Assembly (NCBI RefSeq): GCF_017874415.1
Contig: NZ_JAGGLM010000004.1
Span: 103,816 to 167,815 of the forward strand
DNA length: 64,000 nt
Direction: 5' to 3'
Origin: Clostridium algifaecis
Lineage (GTDB): Bacteria; Bacillota; Clostridia; Clostridiales; Clostridiaceae
This document shows positions 19,846 to 29,230 of the stretch, piece after piece. The notes under the pieces are model-generated. The model was not told the origin of the DNA. It ran no database searches and worked only from the letters and a program-made list of their open reading frames with translations. The position numbers and the translations under genes are program-made. The first letter of the stretch is position 1; every line of letters begins with the position of its first letter.

Positions 19846-22113
19846 ATGCAGGAGATACAGGGTATTGTAGATGATATAGTATATCAAAATGAAGAAAATG
19901 GTTATGTAGTGGCTAAATTAAAAACCAAAAATGCTATTACAACTGCAGTAGGGATTGTGCCATTTATAATGGAAGGACAAAACTTGAAATTAACAGGAGA
20001 ATGGGTAACTCACAAAAAATTTGGAGAACAATTTAAAATAAAATATGCTGAAGAAATAATACCAAATACTACTACTGGAATAGAAAGATATTTATCATCT
20101 GGGGCAATATCAGGCATTGGGCCTGTTACAGCTAGAAAAATAGTAGAAAAATTTGGAGAAGGTACCTTGGAGATATTAGATAATCATATAGAGAGATTGA
20201 GGGAAATAGAGGGTATAGGCAAGAAAAAAATAGATCTAATTTGTAAATCTTACTCAAAGCAAAGTGAAGTTAGAAATATAATTTTATTTTTTCAGACCTA
20301 CGGAGTAACTCCAAATCAATGCGTAAAGATACACAAAAAATTTGGTACAGATTCTATAAATATAGTTAAAGAAAACCCATATATACTTACAGAAGAAATA
20401 TCAGGAATAGGCTTTAAAATTGCAGACAGAATAGCTAGAAATTTTGGAATAGAAGCAAATTCTCCATTTAGAATTGAAAGTGGAATTAAATACGTAGTAA
20501 GTAAATTTTGTGGCTTTGGCAATACTTATATGCCACTTGAGAAGCTTATAAAAGAAGCAGTAGAGGTATTATGTGTTACCAAGGAAGAAATAGAGGAAAA
20601 TGTATATGACAGTTCTGTTAAAGGAAAATTAAAATTGGAAAAATTGCAGGATAAGGTATGCGTATTTTTACCAGTTTATTATTATTGTGAATTAAGTGTA
20701 ACAAAGAAAATACTGTATTTAGAATTTAACAAGTATGACAAGATAGAATTGGATGTAGAAAACGAAATTGAAAAGTTTGAAACTGAGAATAATATAGAAT
20801 TTGCAGAATCACAGAAGGAAGCTATAAGAGGCTCAGTAGAAAATGGAGTAGAAATAATAACGGGTGGACCCGGAACAGGCAAGACTACTATAATAAATTG
20901 CATAACGCGAATATTTGAAAAAATAAACCTGAGAGTTTTTATGGCGGCACCTACTGGAAGGGCAGCTAAAAGGATGTCGGAATCTACGGGAAGAGAAGCT
21001 AAGACTATACATAGACTTTTAGAAATGGGAGCATCAAGCGATGAAGAAGCAATGTTATTTTCAAGAAGTGAAGAAACTCCTCTGGAATGTGACGTAGTAA
21101 TCATAGATGAGGCTTCCATGATAGATATAACTCTTATGAACAATCTTTTAAAGGCTATTTCGTTGGGAACAAGACTTATAATAGTAGGAGATGCAGACCA
21201 ATTGCCTTCAGTAGGGCCTGGAAATGTCTTGAGGGATTTTATAGATAGCAAATGTATTAAAGTAGTGAGGCTGAAAGAAATATTCAGACAATCAAAAGAG
21301 AGCATGATTGTAGTAAATGCACACAGAATAAACTCCGGCAAAATGCCTTTTTTAAATAAAAAAGATAAGGACTTTTACTTTATAAGATGTAAAGATCAAG
21401 ATAATATACTGACAACATTAATTGAGTTAGTTGATAAGAGATTGCCGGGATTTAATAAATCATGGAATAAATTAAATCATATTCAGGTGGTTTCTCCTAT
21501 GAGAAAAGGATTACTTGGAGTTTTTAATTTAAATAAAAAACTGCAGAATATATTAAATCCCCAAACTGCAAATAAGACTGAAAAACAATTTAGAGAAGTT
21601 GTATTCAGAGTGGGAGATAAGGTTATGCAGACAAAAAATAACTACTCCTTAAAATGGACGTCAGTTGAAGATAAAAAAGAATGTGATGGGCTTGGCATAT
21701 TCAATGGTGATGTAGGATATATAGAAAGTATAGATAAAGAAAATGATACAGTAACTGTAATATTTGATGATGAAAAAAAAGTAATATATGACAATATATA
21801 TTTAGATGAACTTGAATTAGCATATGCTATAACTATACATAAAAGTCAAGGAAGTGAATTTCCTGTAATCGTAATGCCCGTATTTATGGGATCAAGCTTT
21901 CTTATGAACAGAAATCTGTTATATACTGCTATAACCAGGGCAAAACAGATGGTAGTACTTGTAGGAGACTTAAAGGCATTTAAGTTTATGATAGATAACA
22001 ATAAAAGTTTTGAAAGGTATTCGTTATTAAAAAACAGAATAATGGATATAATGGAGAGTGAAGAAGATGCTGATTTGGAAAAAGGTCGATTTTATGGAGA
22101 AGAAAATAAATGA
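19846..22113 (+). CDS. recD2: ATP-dependent DNA helicase RecD2
   Basis: 755 residues, the long RecD2 (YrrC) form that works without RecB and RecC. The N-terminal third has an OB fold and helix-hairpin-helix repeats (IEGIGKKKIDLI, ISGIGFKIADRIA). The SF1B motor has Walker A GGPGTGKT (340-347), Walker B VVIIDEASMID, motif III GDADQLPSVGPGNVL, and C-terminal motifs YAITIHKSQGSEFP and LLYTAITRAKQMVVLVG. RecD2 unwinds DNA 5' to 3' and is linked to replication-fork maintenance. Its 3' end overlaps the next gene, so the two are translationally linked. Confidence 0.96.
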   Translation: MQEIQGIVDDIVYQNEENGYVVAKLKTKNAITTAVGIVPFIMEGQNLKLTGEWVTHKKFGEQFKIKYAEEIIPNTTTGIERYLSSGAISGIGPVTARKIVEKFGEGTLEILDNHIERLREIEGIGKKKIDLICKSYSKQSEVRNIILFFQTYGVTPNQCVKIHKKFGTDSINIVKENPYILTEEISGIGFKIADRIARNFGIEANSPFRIESGIKYVVSKFCGFGNTYMPLEKLIKEAVEVLCVTKEEIEENVYDSSVKGKLKLEKLQDKVCVFLPVYYYCELSVTKKILYLEFNKYDKIELDVENEIEKFETENNIEFAESQKEAIRGSVENGVEIITGGPGTGKTTIINCITRIFEKINLRVFMAAPTGRAAKRMSESTGREAKTIHRLLEMGASSDEEAMLFSRSEETPLECDVVIIDEASMIDITLMNNLLKAISLGTRLIIVGDADQLPSVGPGNVLRDFIDSKCIKVVRLKEIFRQSKESMIVVNAHRINSGKMPFLNKKDKDFYFIRCKDQDNILTTLIELVDKRLPGFNKSWNKLNHIQVVSPMRKGLLGVFNLNKKLQNILNPQTANKTEKQFREVVFRVGDKVMQTKNNYSLKWTSVEDKKECDGLGIFNGDVGYIESIDKENDTVTVIFDDEKKVIYDNIYLDELELAYAITIHKSQGSEFPVIVMPVFMGSSFLMNRNLLYTAITRAKQMVVLVGDLKAFKFMIDNNKSFERYSLLKNRIMDIMESEEDADLEKGRFYGEENK

Positions 22114-23086
22114 TATGATACTTAAATGGAGTAACGAAAATAAAAAATTTTTAAATATAGTATCTATTCCGTATAATTCTACATATGTATTTATAGATCT
22201 TATAAAAAAATATCTGAAAGAAAATAAAAAAATACTGTATATAACAGGTGAAAATTCCAGTGAAATAAATATAATATCAAATATAAAAAAGTATACTAAT
22301 ATTAAAAGTTATGCGTATATAAAAAATGTGGAAAAATACAGCTTTGTAAATTTAAATATATGCAATTTTGAAACAGCTTGTAATTTAAAAAAAGATTTTG
22401 ATTTGATAATATATGATGATATAAGCAGTTTTCCATGTCATAACAGATACGAAATATTAGATATTTTAAGTGAATTAGCTAATAAAAACAGTAGAGTGGT
22501 TGTTTATTCTATAGAAGAAATACTAAAAAATTGTGAGACTATACTTATTCCTGTAAAAAATAACAGAGTTCCAATAATTGAACCAAGAACTATACTTACA
22601 AGACTTGATATAAATAAAAATATTCCATTTGTAATTTATGATTATATAAAATGGTCTATAAGTACAGGAAGAAAAGTTATAATATTTGTACCTGATGAAG
22701 TGAAGATTACAGCTGTATATTTATATATAAAGGATTATTGCAAACATTTTTTAAAAAATATAATTTGTTTTACTGAAAACAGATCTGATAAAAAACTAAT
22801 CAATAAGTTCTTAAACTTAAATAATGCAATATTAATTACAAATTGTTTTAAATATTTAAGCCCTGATATAAAAAATTCAGATATAATGGTTTATTTTGCT
22901 GATCATTCAAATTTTAATTATAAGAAATTTATATACTTATGTGCAAGTGTAGTGAGAGGTGAAAAAGATTTGAAAGGTGAAGTTATATTTTTAGCCAATT
23001 ATGAAACAGATGACATGGAAAAGGCAAAATATATAACTAGAAATTTCAATAAAGAAGCATGGAATATGGGATTATTGAAAGTTTAA
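22058..23086 (+). CDS. Degenerate ComFA-like protein (helicase fold, no ATPase motifs)
   Basis: 342 residues from the first ATG; internal ATG 22085 is an alternative start, and either overlaps recD2. Several blocks resemble ComFA, the DEAD-box motor for DNA uptake: LIIYDDISSFP sits where ComFA has its DEVDAFP motif II, and the C-terminus (GEVIFLANYETDDMEKAK, then NKEAWNMGLL) matches the ComFA tail. However the Walker A position reads SIPYNSTYVF with no GKT, motif II has lost the Glu, and the motif VI arginine finger region reads CASVVRGEKD. It lacks the N-terminal zinc finger. It overlaps comFC by 28 bp. I infer a non-hydrolysing relative of ComFA retained with ComFC; the homology needs a profile search. 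Confidence 0.6.
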   Translation: MKKMLIWKKVDFMEKKINDMILKWSNENKKFLNIVSIPYNSTYVFIDLIKKYLKENKKILYITGENSSEINIISNIKKYTNIKSYAYIKNVEKYSFVNLNICNFETACNLKKDFDLIIYDDISSFPCHNRYEILDILSELANKNSRVVVYSIEEILKNCETILIPVKNNRVPIIEPRTILTRLDINKNIPFVIYDYIKWSISTGRKVIIFVPDEVKITAVYLYIKDYCKHFLKNIICFTENRSDKKLINKFLNLNNAILITNCFKYLSPDIKNSDIMVYFADHSNFNYKKFIYLCASVVRGEKDLKGEVIFLANYETDDMEKAKYITRNFNKEAWNMGLLKV

Positions 23087-23745
23087 AAAATCTTAAGGAT
23101 TGTATACTGTCGGTTATCTATTCTGGAAATGAAAATTGTATACTCTGTAATAATGAACTGTATTCAGATAAATATATATGTGATTATTGTATGAAGAGTA
23201 TAATGATTTGCAGAGATAAGACTGAAATAGGAAATGTTAATGGTACTTTAAAATTTGACTGCTATAGTGGAGCATATTATTCAGGATCTATGATGGAACT
23301 TATAGTTAAGCTAAAATATAAAAGTTCTTTTAGATCAGGACATGTAATAGCGGACTATATGTATAACAGTATAAAAGCAAACAAATTGGAATTTGATTTT
23401 ATTACATATGTTCCTATGACTAAAAAAGATTTTAAGCGAAGAGGGTTTAATCAGGGAGAATATCTAGCTAATATTTTAAAAGAGTATACAAAAAAGCCTG
23501 TAATTTCATGTCTTTCTAAAATTAAAAGTACAAAAGATCAGATAGGTTTAAGTAAAAGAGAAAGATGGGAAAACATAAAAGGAAGTTTTAGATTTAAGAA
23601 TATAAGTCTGATAAAAAACAAAAACGTTCTAATTGTTGATGATGTATTAACTACTGGTGCTACGGCATTTTATTGTGCACTTGAATTAAAGAATAATGGA
23701 GCAAATAAAATTACCATATTGACTGGAGCAAAAAGTAGGGTATAA
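23059..23745 (+). CDS. comFC: ComF family phosphoribosyltransferase-like protein
   Basis: 228 residues. The N-terminus has a four-Cys zinc finger (CILCNNEL then CDYC), and the C-terminus a type I phosphoribosyltransferase domain with the PRPP loop VLIVDDVLTTGAT. ComFC partners ComFA in DNA uptake for natural transformation in Bacillus. Other landmark segments are ITYVPMTKKDFKRRGFNQ and KSTKDQIGLSKRERWENIKGSF. It starts inside the preceding ComFA-like gene, with only a weak AAGAAG upstream, suggesting coupling. The promoter of the raiA RNA lies within its last 30 bases, the -10 box covering the stop codon. Confidence 0.9.
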   Translation: MEYGIIESLKNLKDCILSVIYSGNENCILCNNELYSDKYICDYCMKSIMICRDKTEIGNVNGTLKFDCYSGAYYSGSMMELIVKLKYKSSFRSGHVIADYMYNSIKANKLEFDFITYVPMTKKDFKRRGFNQGEYLANILKEYTKKPVISCLSKIKSTKDQIGLSKRERWENIKGSFRFKNISLIKNKNVLIVDDVLTTGATAFYCALELKNNGANKITILTGAKSRV

Positions 23746-23746
23746 T
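23719..23746 (+). promoter_or_regulatory. Promoter of the raiA RNA inside the comFC end
   Basis: TTGACT (23719-23724) and TATAAT (23741-23746) separated by 16 bases. The expected start at about 23753 coincides with the first base of the RNA's closing helix. Confidence 0.85.
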
Positions 23747-23750
23747 TATC

Positions 23751-23962
23751 ATGTTAAGTTAGGTTTGTGATTGAAAGTCGATGCCAGTCGCAGGCAAAAC
23801 GATCCACGTAAGTTGAATAAAATATTTAATGAGCATGGTGCGGTTTAGAAGTAAGCCCTGCCGCAGAATTGCGAGAGGATTATTAGTGAGAGGTTGATTC
23901 CGGGTAGCAAAAGTTCCAGCAGGCGAGTGTGGGGTCAAAAATCAGGTCAGCTAACTTGACAA
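23751..23962 (+). ncRNA. raiA-motif structured noncoding RNA
   Basis: About 210 bases, G-rich for this genome and without an ORF. A long-range helix closes it: GTTAAGTTAG (23753-23762) with CTAACTTGAC (23951-23960), all paired with one G-T. It lies upstream of the raiA/hpf gene, the location after which this clostridial RNA class is named, and its length matches the class. Disruption of this RNA in C. acetobutylicum has been reported to impair sporulation and aggregation. Identification is by position, size, closing helix and general sequence feel, not by a covariance search. It could not be tmRNA, RNase P or SRP RNA, since none of their signatures are present. Confidence 0.8.
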
Positions 23963-24014
23963 TGCACTAACTGTGCAATGTAGCAGTCTTTTTTAAGGCT
24001 GCTATATTAATTTT
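23963..24014 (+). terminator. 3' hairpins of the raiA RNA
   Basis: A small hairpin TGCAC/GTGCA (23963-23977) is followed by TAGCAGTC (23981-23988) pairing GGCTGCTA (23997-24004), then a T-rich stretch. The second is the likely terminator. Confidence 0.6.
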
Positions 24015-24220
24015 ATAAAAAATAATAAGACTTATATTCTGTTTTGTATACAAATGTAGATTAAGCAGTAAAATGATGAAAATCACATGAGAGATGATAT
24101 AAATATTAACTGTAAATATTTGCATCCGTTTTTTATTGTTTATAATAAGCATCGACAAGCTATAAATAGATTGTTATAATACTAAACAGTTAATAATTTA
24201 TTGAAGGGAATGTGAATTAA

Positions 24221-24448
24221 ATGAAAATTACAGGCATATTATTTACTTTATTAGGTGTATTGGGAGTTGTTTGTAGCGGTTATATGTATGGAGGCATAAA
24301 ATTAATTACTATGACAGGTTCACTTGGATCTTTGTTGTGTGGAATAGGTTTTATTCTTTCTTATGTTAACTTTATTGGATTGTATAATAATATGACAACT
24401 TATAAGGATTCTTATATAAACAAAGATTCAATATCAAAAGCAGTATAA
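24221..24448 (+). CDS. Small two-helix membrane protein
   Basis: 75 residues with two hydrophobic segments (about 3-25 and 33-56) joined by a short Gly-rich turn, and a polar tail. Ribosome binding site GAAGGGAATG precedes the ATG. I do not recognise the family. It lies between the raiA RNA and hpf and has its own terminator, so it is an independent unit; a role with either neighbour is unproven. Confidence 0.7.
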   Translation: MKITGILFTLLGVLGVVCSGYMYGGIKLITMTGSLGSLLCGIGFILSYVNFIGLYNNMTTYKDSYINKDSISKAV

Positions 24449-24477
24449 AGCTTAATTATCTTTAGCGCTTAATTGTG

Positions 24478-24508
24478 TAACCCTGGCTAATTCCAGGGCT
24501 ATTTTTAT
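24478..24508 (+). terminator. Terminator after the small membrane protein
   Basis: CCCTGG (24481-24486) pairs with CCAGGG (24493-24498), followed by CTATTTTTATTT. Confidence 0.75.
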
Positions 24509-24721
24509 TTATAATATTTTTATTAAAAACATACGGAACAACTGTATGTAGATAACAGTTCCAATAATTAAAATCTAATATATCAATATACTATTGTAAT
24601 TTAAATTCAACAGTATTAAAATATAAATAACATATTTATTATATAAATTATACTAAACCCACACATAATGTAAAATTATATATTATTAATAAGTGGGAGA
24701 TAAAAGAGAGGGGCTGGAAAT
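24509..24721. other. AT-rich intergenic region before hpf
   Basis: About 210 bases without an ORF. ACATAC (24529-24534) and GTATGT form a small hairpin near the left edge; otherwise only AT-rich sequence that could hold the hpf promoter. Confidence 0.4.
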
Positions 24722-25252
24722 ATGAAAATAACTGTAAAAGGAAAAAATATATCGGTAACTGAGGCATTGAGAGATAAAGTGGAAAAAAAGTTGTCAAAAC
24801 TCGATAAGTATTTCAACCCTAATGTAGAAGCTCATGTTACATTGAGTGTGCAAAAGAATACACAGATAATTGAAGTTACTATTCCTTTTGGAGGGGTTAT
24901 ACTTAGAGGAGAAGAAAAAAATGATGATATGTATGCTTCAATTGATTTAGTTTTAGATAAGTTGGAAGGTCAAATAAGAAAACAGAAAACAAAATTACTA
25001 AAAAGAAAACGTTCATCAGATTCTTTAAAATTCCAATTCATACCAGATCAGAAGGATGAAGAAAAAGAAGATCACAAAATAGTCAAGACTAAAAAATTTG
25101 CAATAAAGCCAATGTCTGCTGAAGAAGCAGTTCTTCAAATGGAACTTCTAGGACATAATTTCTTTGTATATGAAGCTGCAGAAAACGGAGAAGTAAATGT
25201 GGTATATAAAAGAAAAGATGGAGATTATGGACTTATAGAACCTGAATTTTAA
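24722..25252 (+). CDS. hpf: Ribosome hibernation promoting factor, long form
   Basis: 176 residues. The N-terminal domain (about 1-100) has the RaiA/YfiA fold: MKITVKGKNISVTEALRDKVEKKLSKLDKY is its landmark start region, and it binds the 30S decoding site. The C-terminal domain (about 120-176, with AVLQMELLGHNFFVY and YKRKDGDYGLIEP) dimerises two 70S ribosomes into 100S particles. It is also named raiA or yvyD. GAGAGGGGCTGG precedes the ATG. It probably protects ribosomes in stationary phase and during sporulation. secA follows after a terminator. Confidence 0.96.
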   Translation: MKITVKGKNISVTEALRDKVEKKLSKLDKYFNPNVEAHVTLSVQKNTQIIEVTIPFGGVILRGEEKNDDMYASIDLVLDKLEGQIRKQKTKLLKRKRSSDSLKFQFIPDQKDEEKEDHKIVKTKKFAIKPMSAEEAVLQMELLGHNFFVYEAAENGEVNVVYKRKDGDYGLIEPEF

Positions 25253-25256
25253 CATA

Positions 25257-25301
25257 AAATCAAGAGAGGAAGCCGGATACAGCTTCCTCTCTTGATTTCT
25301 A
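25257..25301 (+). terminator. Terminator of hpf
   Basis: Long perfect stem: 17-base arms 25257-25273 and 25282-25298, GC-rich in the centre, ending in TTTCT. The flanking A and T runs would also serve the reverse direction. Confidence 0.8.
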
Positions 25302-25379
25302 AATAAATTATTAAAAAATTAAATTTTATGGATTATATTTAAAAATTATGGATAATATATTAAACTATCTTTGTATTGG

Positions 25380-25408
25380 TTGAATAGCTTATAATTAGAT
25401 GATATAAT
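25380..25408 (+). promoter_or_regulatory. Promoter of secA
   Basis: TTGAAT (25380-25385) and TATAAT (25403-25408) with a 17-base spacer, about 45 bases before the secA start. Confidence 0.75.
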
Positions 25409-25454
25409 CTATAAAGTATATATATTTATAAAATAACATGTGAGGATGAAAATA

Positions 25455-28019
25455 ATGAAACTTTTTCAAAAAATATTTGGTTCATACAGTGATAGAGAAG
25501 TAAAGAGGATTGTACCCATAGTAGAAAAAATAGACAGTTTAGACAAAAATATGCAAAAGTTAACAGATGCAGAACTTAGAGCTAAAACAGATGAGTTTAA
25601 AGAAAGATTAAAAAATGCAGAAACTTTAGATTCAATATTGCCTGAAGCTTTTGCAGTAGTTAGAGAAGCAGCAGACAGAACTATAGGTCTAAAGCATTAT
25701 AAAGAACAACTTATAGGTGGAGTTGTTCTTCATCAAGGTAGAATATCAGAAATGAAAACTGGTGAAGGAAAAACTCTTGTTGCCACTGCACCAGCTTATT
25801 TGAATGCACTCACGGGCAAAGGAGTTCATATAATTACCGTAAATGACTATCTTGCTAAGAGGGATAGAGATACTATGGCACCTGTATATGAATTCTTAGG
25901 TTTAAAGGTTGGAGTTATACTTCATGATTTGGATCAAGGCCAGAGACAGGAAGCATATAATTGTGATATAACTTATGGAACTAATAGTGAATTTGGTTTT
26001 GACTATTTAAGAGATAATATGGTTGTTTATAAAGAAGAAAGAGTTCAAAGAGGACTTAACTTTGCAATAGTGGATGAGGTGGATTCTATATTAATAGATG
26101 AGGCAAGAACTCCACTTATAATTTCAGGTGAAGGTGAAAAGTCTACTGAGTTTTATAAAGTGGCAGATCATTTTGCAAAAACTTTAAAAAAACAGGAAGA
26201 ATCAAAAGGAGACGTTGAAATTCCTGAAGAGAAAAAAGGAGACTTTACAGTAGATGAAAAAGCAAATGCAGTACTTCTGACAGATCGAGGAGTATCAAAA
26301 GCAGAAAAGTTCTTTAACTTGAAAAATTATGCAGATCCTGAAAACATGGAATTGCAGCATCATGTAGTTCAGGCTTTAAAGGCGAATTACATAATGAAAA
26401 GGGATAAGGACTATATGGTGAAGAACGGAGAAGTACTTATAGTAGATGAATTTACAGGAAGAATGATGGAAGGCAGAAGATACAGTGATGGACTCCATCA
26501 AGCTATAGAAGCAAAGGAAGGAGTCAAGGTAGAAAGAGAATCAAAAACTCTTGCTACTATAACATATCAAAACTATTTTAGAATATTCAATAAACTTTCA
26601 GGTATGACAGGTACCGCACAAACAGAGGAAGGTGAGTTTAGAGAGATATATGGACTTGATGTAATAGTTATACCTACACATAAACCTCTAATAAGAAAAG
26701 ACTTGCCGGATTTAGTTTATAAAACAGCAAAGGGTAAATTCAAGGCTATTGCAGATGATATATATGAAACTTACAAGAAAGGTCAACCTGTACTTGTAGG
26801 TACTGTAAGTATAGAAAAATCGGAACTTCTGTCGGATATGCTCAAGAAAAAGGGTGTCCCACATCAAGTACTTAATGCTAAATATCATGAAAAAGAAGCT
26901 GAGATAATTTCTCATGCTGGTGAACAGGGAACTGTAACTATTGCTACTAATATGGCTGGCCGTGGTACAGATATAAAGCTTGGGAAAAATGTCGTAAGCT
27001 TAGGCGGACTTAAAATAATAGGTACAGAAAGACATGAATCCAGAAGAATTGACAATCAGCTAAGGGGTCGTTCAGGTCGTCAGGGAGATCCAGGACAGTC
27101 AAGATTTTATGTTTCACTTGAAGATGATTTAATGAGAATATTTGGCTCAGATAGGCTTAAGGGAATGGTTGACAAACTTGGGCTTGGAGATGACGAGGCA
27201 ATAGAGAGCAAAATGGTTACTAATGCCATAGAGAATGCACAGAAGAAAGTTGAAGGAAACAACTTCGATATAAGAAAGACATTGCTGCAGTATGATGATG
27301 TAATAAATAAACAGAGAAAAATAATATATAAGCAGAGATCAGAAGTACTTGAAGGAATAGATCTTAAAGATCAAATAGATGGAATGCTCGAAGGATTAGT
27401 TTCTGAAATTATACAATCTCATATATCGGGTCAGGAAGAAGAGTTCGAAGATGAAGTTAAGAAAATAATCAGTTATATGGAAGAAGTTTATGTACCAAAG
27501 GATACTATTAAGTTTGATGATATAATAAACCTTTCCGATGAAGAGATAATAGATAAATACATTGAATTAGGTAAAAAACTATATAAGGAAAAAGAAGAAG
27601 AGTTTACTCCAGAACAAATGAGAGAGCTTGAGAGAGTAATATTACTTAAGGTCGTTGATACAAGGTGGATGGATCATATAGATGATATGGAACATTTAAA
27701 GAGAGCTATAGGATTAAGGGCTTATAGACAGCAGGAACCTGCCCAGGCATATCAGTTTGAAGGCAGCGAAATGTTTAATGAGATGATATATAACATCAAG
27801 GTAGATACTATAAAATACTTGTTCCATGTACAAATTGAAAGAGCACCAGAAAGAGAGAGAATTGCGAAAAATGTAAGCACTAATCAGGGAGAGGATGATT
27901 CTATAAAGAAGAAGCCTATAAGAAAAAAGAAGACAGTAGGAAGAAATGATCCTTGCCCATGTGGAAGTGGAAAGAAATACAAGAACTGCTGTGGAAGATT
28001 TGCAGACAGCAGCAATTAA
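25455..28019 (+). CDS. secA: Preprotein translocase ATPase SecA
   Basis: 854 residues, full length. SecA drives exported proteins through SecYEG. It has Walker A TGEGKT (102-107), motif [22 protein letters not shown], the preprotein cross-linking domain (about 225-370), NMAGRGTDI, the [11 protein letters not shown] arginine-finger motif, and the C-terminal zinc tail [13 protein letters not shown] that binds SecB or ribosomes. The frame opens at a GTG at 25440, but GTGAGGA is better read as the ribosome binding site for ATG 25455. prfB follows after 15 bases, the common secA-prfB arrangement. Confidence 0.98.
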   Translation: MKLFQKIFGSYSDREVKRIVPIVEKIDSLDKNMQKLTDAELRAKTDEFKERLKNAETLDSILPEAFAVVREAADRTIGLKHYKEQLIGGVVLHQGRISEMKTGEGKTLVATAPAYLNALTGKGVHIITVNDYLAKRDRDTMAPVYEFLGLKVGVILHDLDQGQRQEAYNCDITYGTNSEFGFDYLRDNMVVYKEERVQRGLNFAIVDEVDSILIDEARTPLIISGEGEKSTEFYKVADHFAKTLKKQEESKGDVEIPEEKKGDFTVDEKANAVLLTDRGVSKAEKFFNLKNYADPENMELQHHVVQALKANYIMKRDKDYMVKNGEVLIVDEFTGRMMEGRRYSDGLHQAIEAKEGVKVERESKTLATITYQNYFRIFNKLSGMTGTAQTEEGEFREIYGLDVIVIPTHKPLIRKDLPDLVYKTAKGKFKAIADDIYETYKKGQPVLVGTVSIEKSELLSDMLKKKGVPHQVLNAKYHEKEAEIISHAGEQGTVTIATNMAGRGTDIKLGKNVVSLGGLKIIGTERHESRRIDNQLRGRSGRQGDPGQSRFYVSLEDDLMRIFGSDRLKGMVDKLGLGDDEAIESKMVTNAIENAQKKVEGNNFDIRKTLLQYDDVINKQRKIIYKQRSEVLEGIDLKDQIDGMLEGLVSEIIQSHISGQEEEFEDEVKKIISYMEEVYVPKDTIKFDDIINLSDEEIIDKYIELGKKLYKEKEEEFTPEQMRELERVILLKVVDTRWMDHIDDMEHLKRAIGLRAYRQQEPAQAYQFEGSEMFNEMIYNIKVDTIKYLFHVQIERAPERERIAKNVSTNQGEDDSIKKKPIRKKKTVGRNDPCPCGSGKKYKNCCGRFADSSN

Positions 28020-28034
28020 AAAGGGAGTATTTAT

Positions 28035-29142
28035 ATGATAATTGAATTAGAAGAGTCATTGTCAAAGCTGAATGTATTAAAAAAATCATTAAATGAGATA
28101 AAGGAGTCTCTTTGACATTGATAACTGTAAAAATAGAATAGAAGAATTGCAGATGGAAATGCAAGAACCGGATTTCTGGACAAATGCTGAAAAAGCTCAA
28201 GAAATATCTTCTGAAGAAAAGTCATTAAGCGGAAAACTGGAAATGTACACTAAATTAAATGAGAGAATAGATGATGCAAAGATTTTAGCGGATATTACCA
28301 TAGAAGATGGCGATGAAGCTTCATCTAAAGAAATAGTATCTGAAGTACGGGATATAGAAAGCATTATTGAAAAATTAAAAATAGAAATACTTCTATCTGG
28401 AGAATATGACAAAAATAATGCCATATTGAATCTTCACGTAGGAGTAGGTGGAACAGATGCACAGGACTGGACTGAAATGCTATTAAGAATGTATACGAGG
28501 TGGGCAGAAAAGTCAGGTTATAAAGTTGAAACTTTGGATATACTTCCAGCAGATGATGCAGGAATAAAAAGTGTATCTTTAAGGATAATAGGTGAATTTG
28601 CTTATGGATATCTAAAAGCGGAAAAGGGAATTCATAGATTGGTAAGAATATCACCTTTCAATGCTAATGGAAAAAGGCAGACTTCATTTGCATCTGTAGA
28701 GGTACTTCCGGAATTAACTAAAAATCAGGATATAGATATAAGACCAGACGATTTGAGAGTAGATACTTATAGATCCAGCGGTGCGGGAGGACAGCATGTA
28801 AATAAGACGGAATCGGCAGTAAGAATAACACATATACCTACTGGCATAGTGGTTCAGTGCCAGAATGAAAGAAGTCAGCACTATAATAGGGAAACTGCAA
28901 TGCTTATGCTTAAATCAAAACTTGTAGAACTTAAAGAAAGAGCACATAAAGAAAAAATAGAGGATCTTACAGGTGAACTTAAGGACATGGGTTGGGGCAG
29001 TCAGATAAGGTCTTATGTATTTCATCCGTATACACTTGTGAAGGATCACAGAACTGGAGCAGAAAATGGAAATGTAACTTCAGTAATGGATGGAAATATA
29101 GACAATTTCATAATAGCTTATTTAAAACAGCAGGCAAAATAA
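28035..29142 (+). CDS. prfB: Peptide chain release factor 2 (programmed +1 frameshift)
   Basis: RF2 ends translation at UGA and UAA. The first 26 codons from ATG 28035 run into an in-frame TGA at 28113-28115. The signal AGGAG (28102-28106) and slippery CTTTGAC (28110-28116) is the classic RF2 frameshift site; reading shifts +1 to GAC at 28114 and continues to 29142, giving about 368 residues. The main frame has the RF2 stop-codon tripeptide SPF (in RISPFNANGKR) and the peptidyl-hydrolysis GGQ (in SGAGGQHVNKTE). When RF2 is plentiful the TGA is obeyed, so the gene controls its own level. Not a broken gene. Confidence 0.97.
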
Positions 29143-29146
29143 AAAG

Positions 29147-29181
29147 ATGCTGCCGGAAATATTTAATCCCGGCAGTATTTA
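29147..29181 (+). terminator. Terminator of secA-prfB
   Basis: ATGCTGCCGG (29147-29156) pairs with CCGGCAGTAT (29168-29177), one G-T, then TTATTT. Confidence 0.85.
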
Positions 29182-29230
29182 TTTATGTTAACTTAGATTA
29201 TTTTATGTATACCAGGGGAGGGATTGAAAA

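Noticed and set aside
20682..21341. 219-codon open frame on the - strand across recD2
   Set aside because: Antisense to the helicase motor; contains no plausible protein sequence (runs of Ser, Ile and Phe).
22058..23086. Calling the ComFA-like gene a pseudogene
   Set aside because: The frame is intact, translationally nested between recD2 and comFC, and conserved blocks remain in order; loss of ATPase motifs alone is not decay.
28035..28146. Apparent truncation of prfB by TGA
   Set aside because: The stop belongs to the RF2 programmed frameshift, so the gene is intact.
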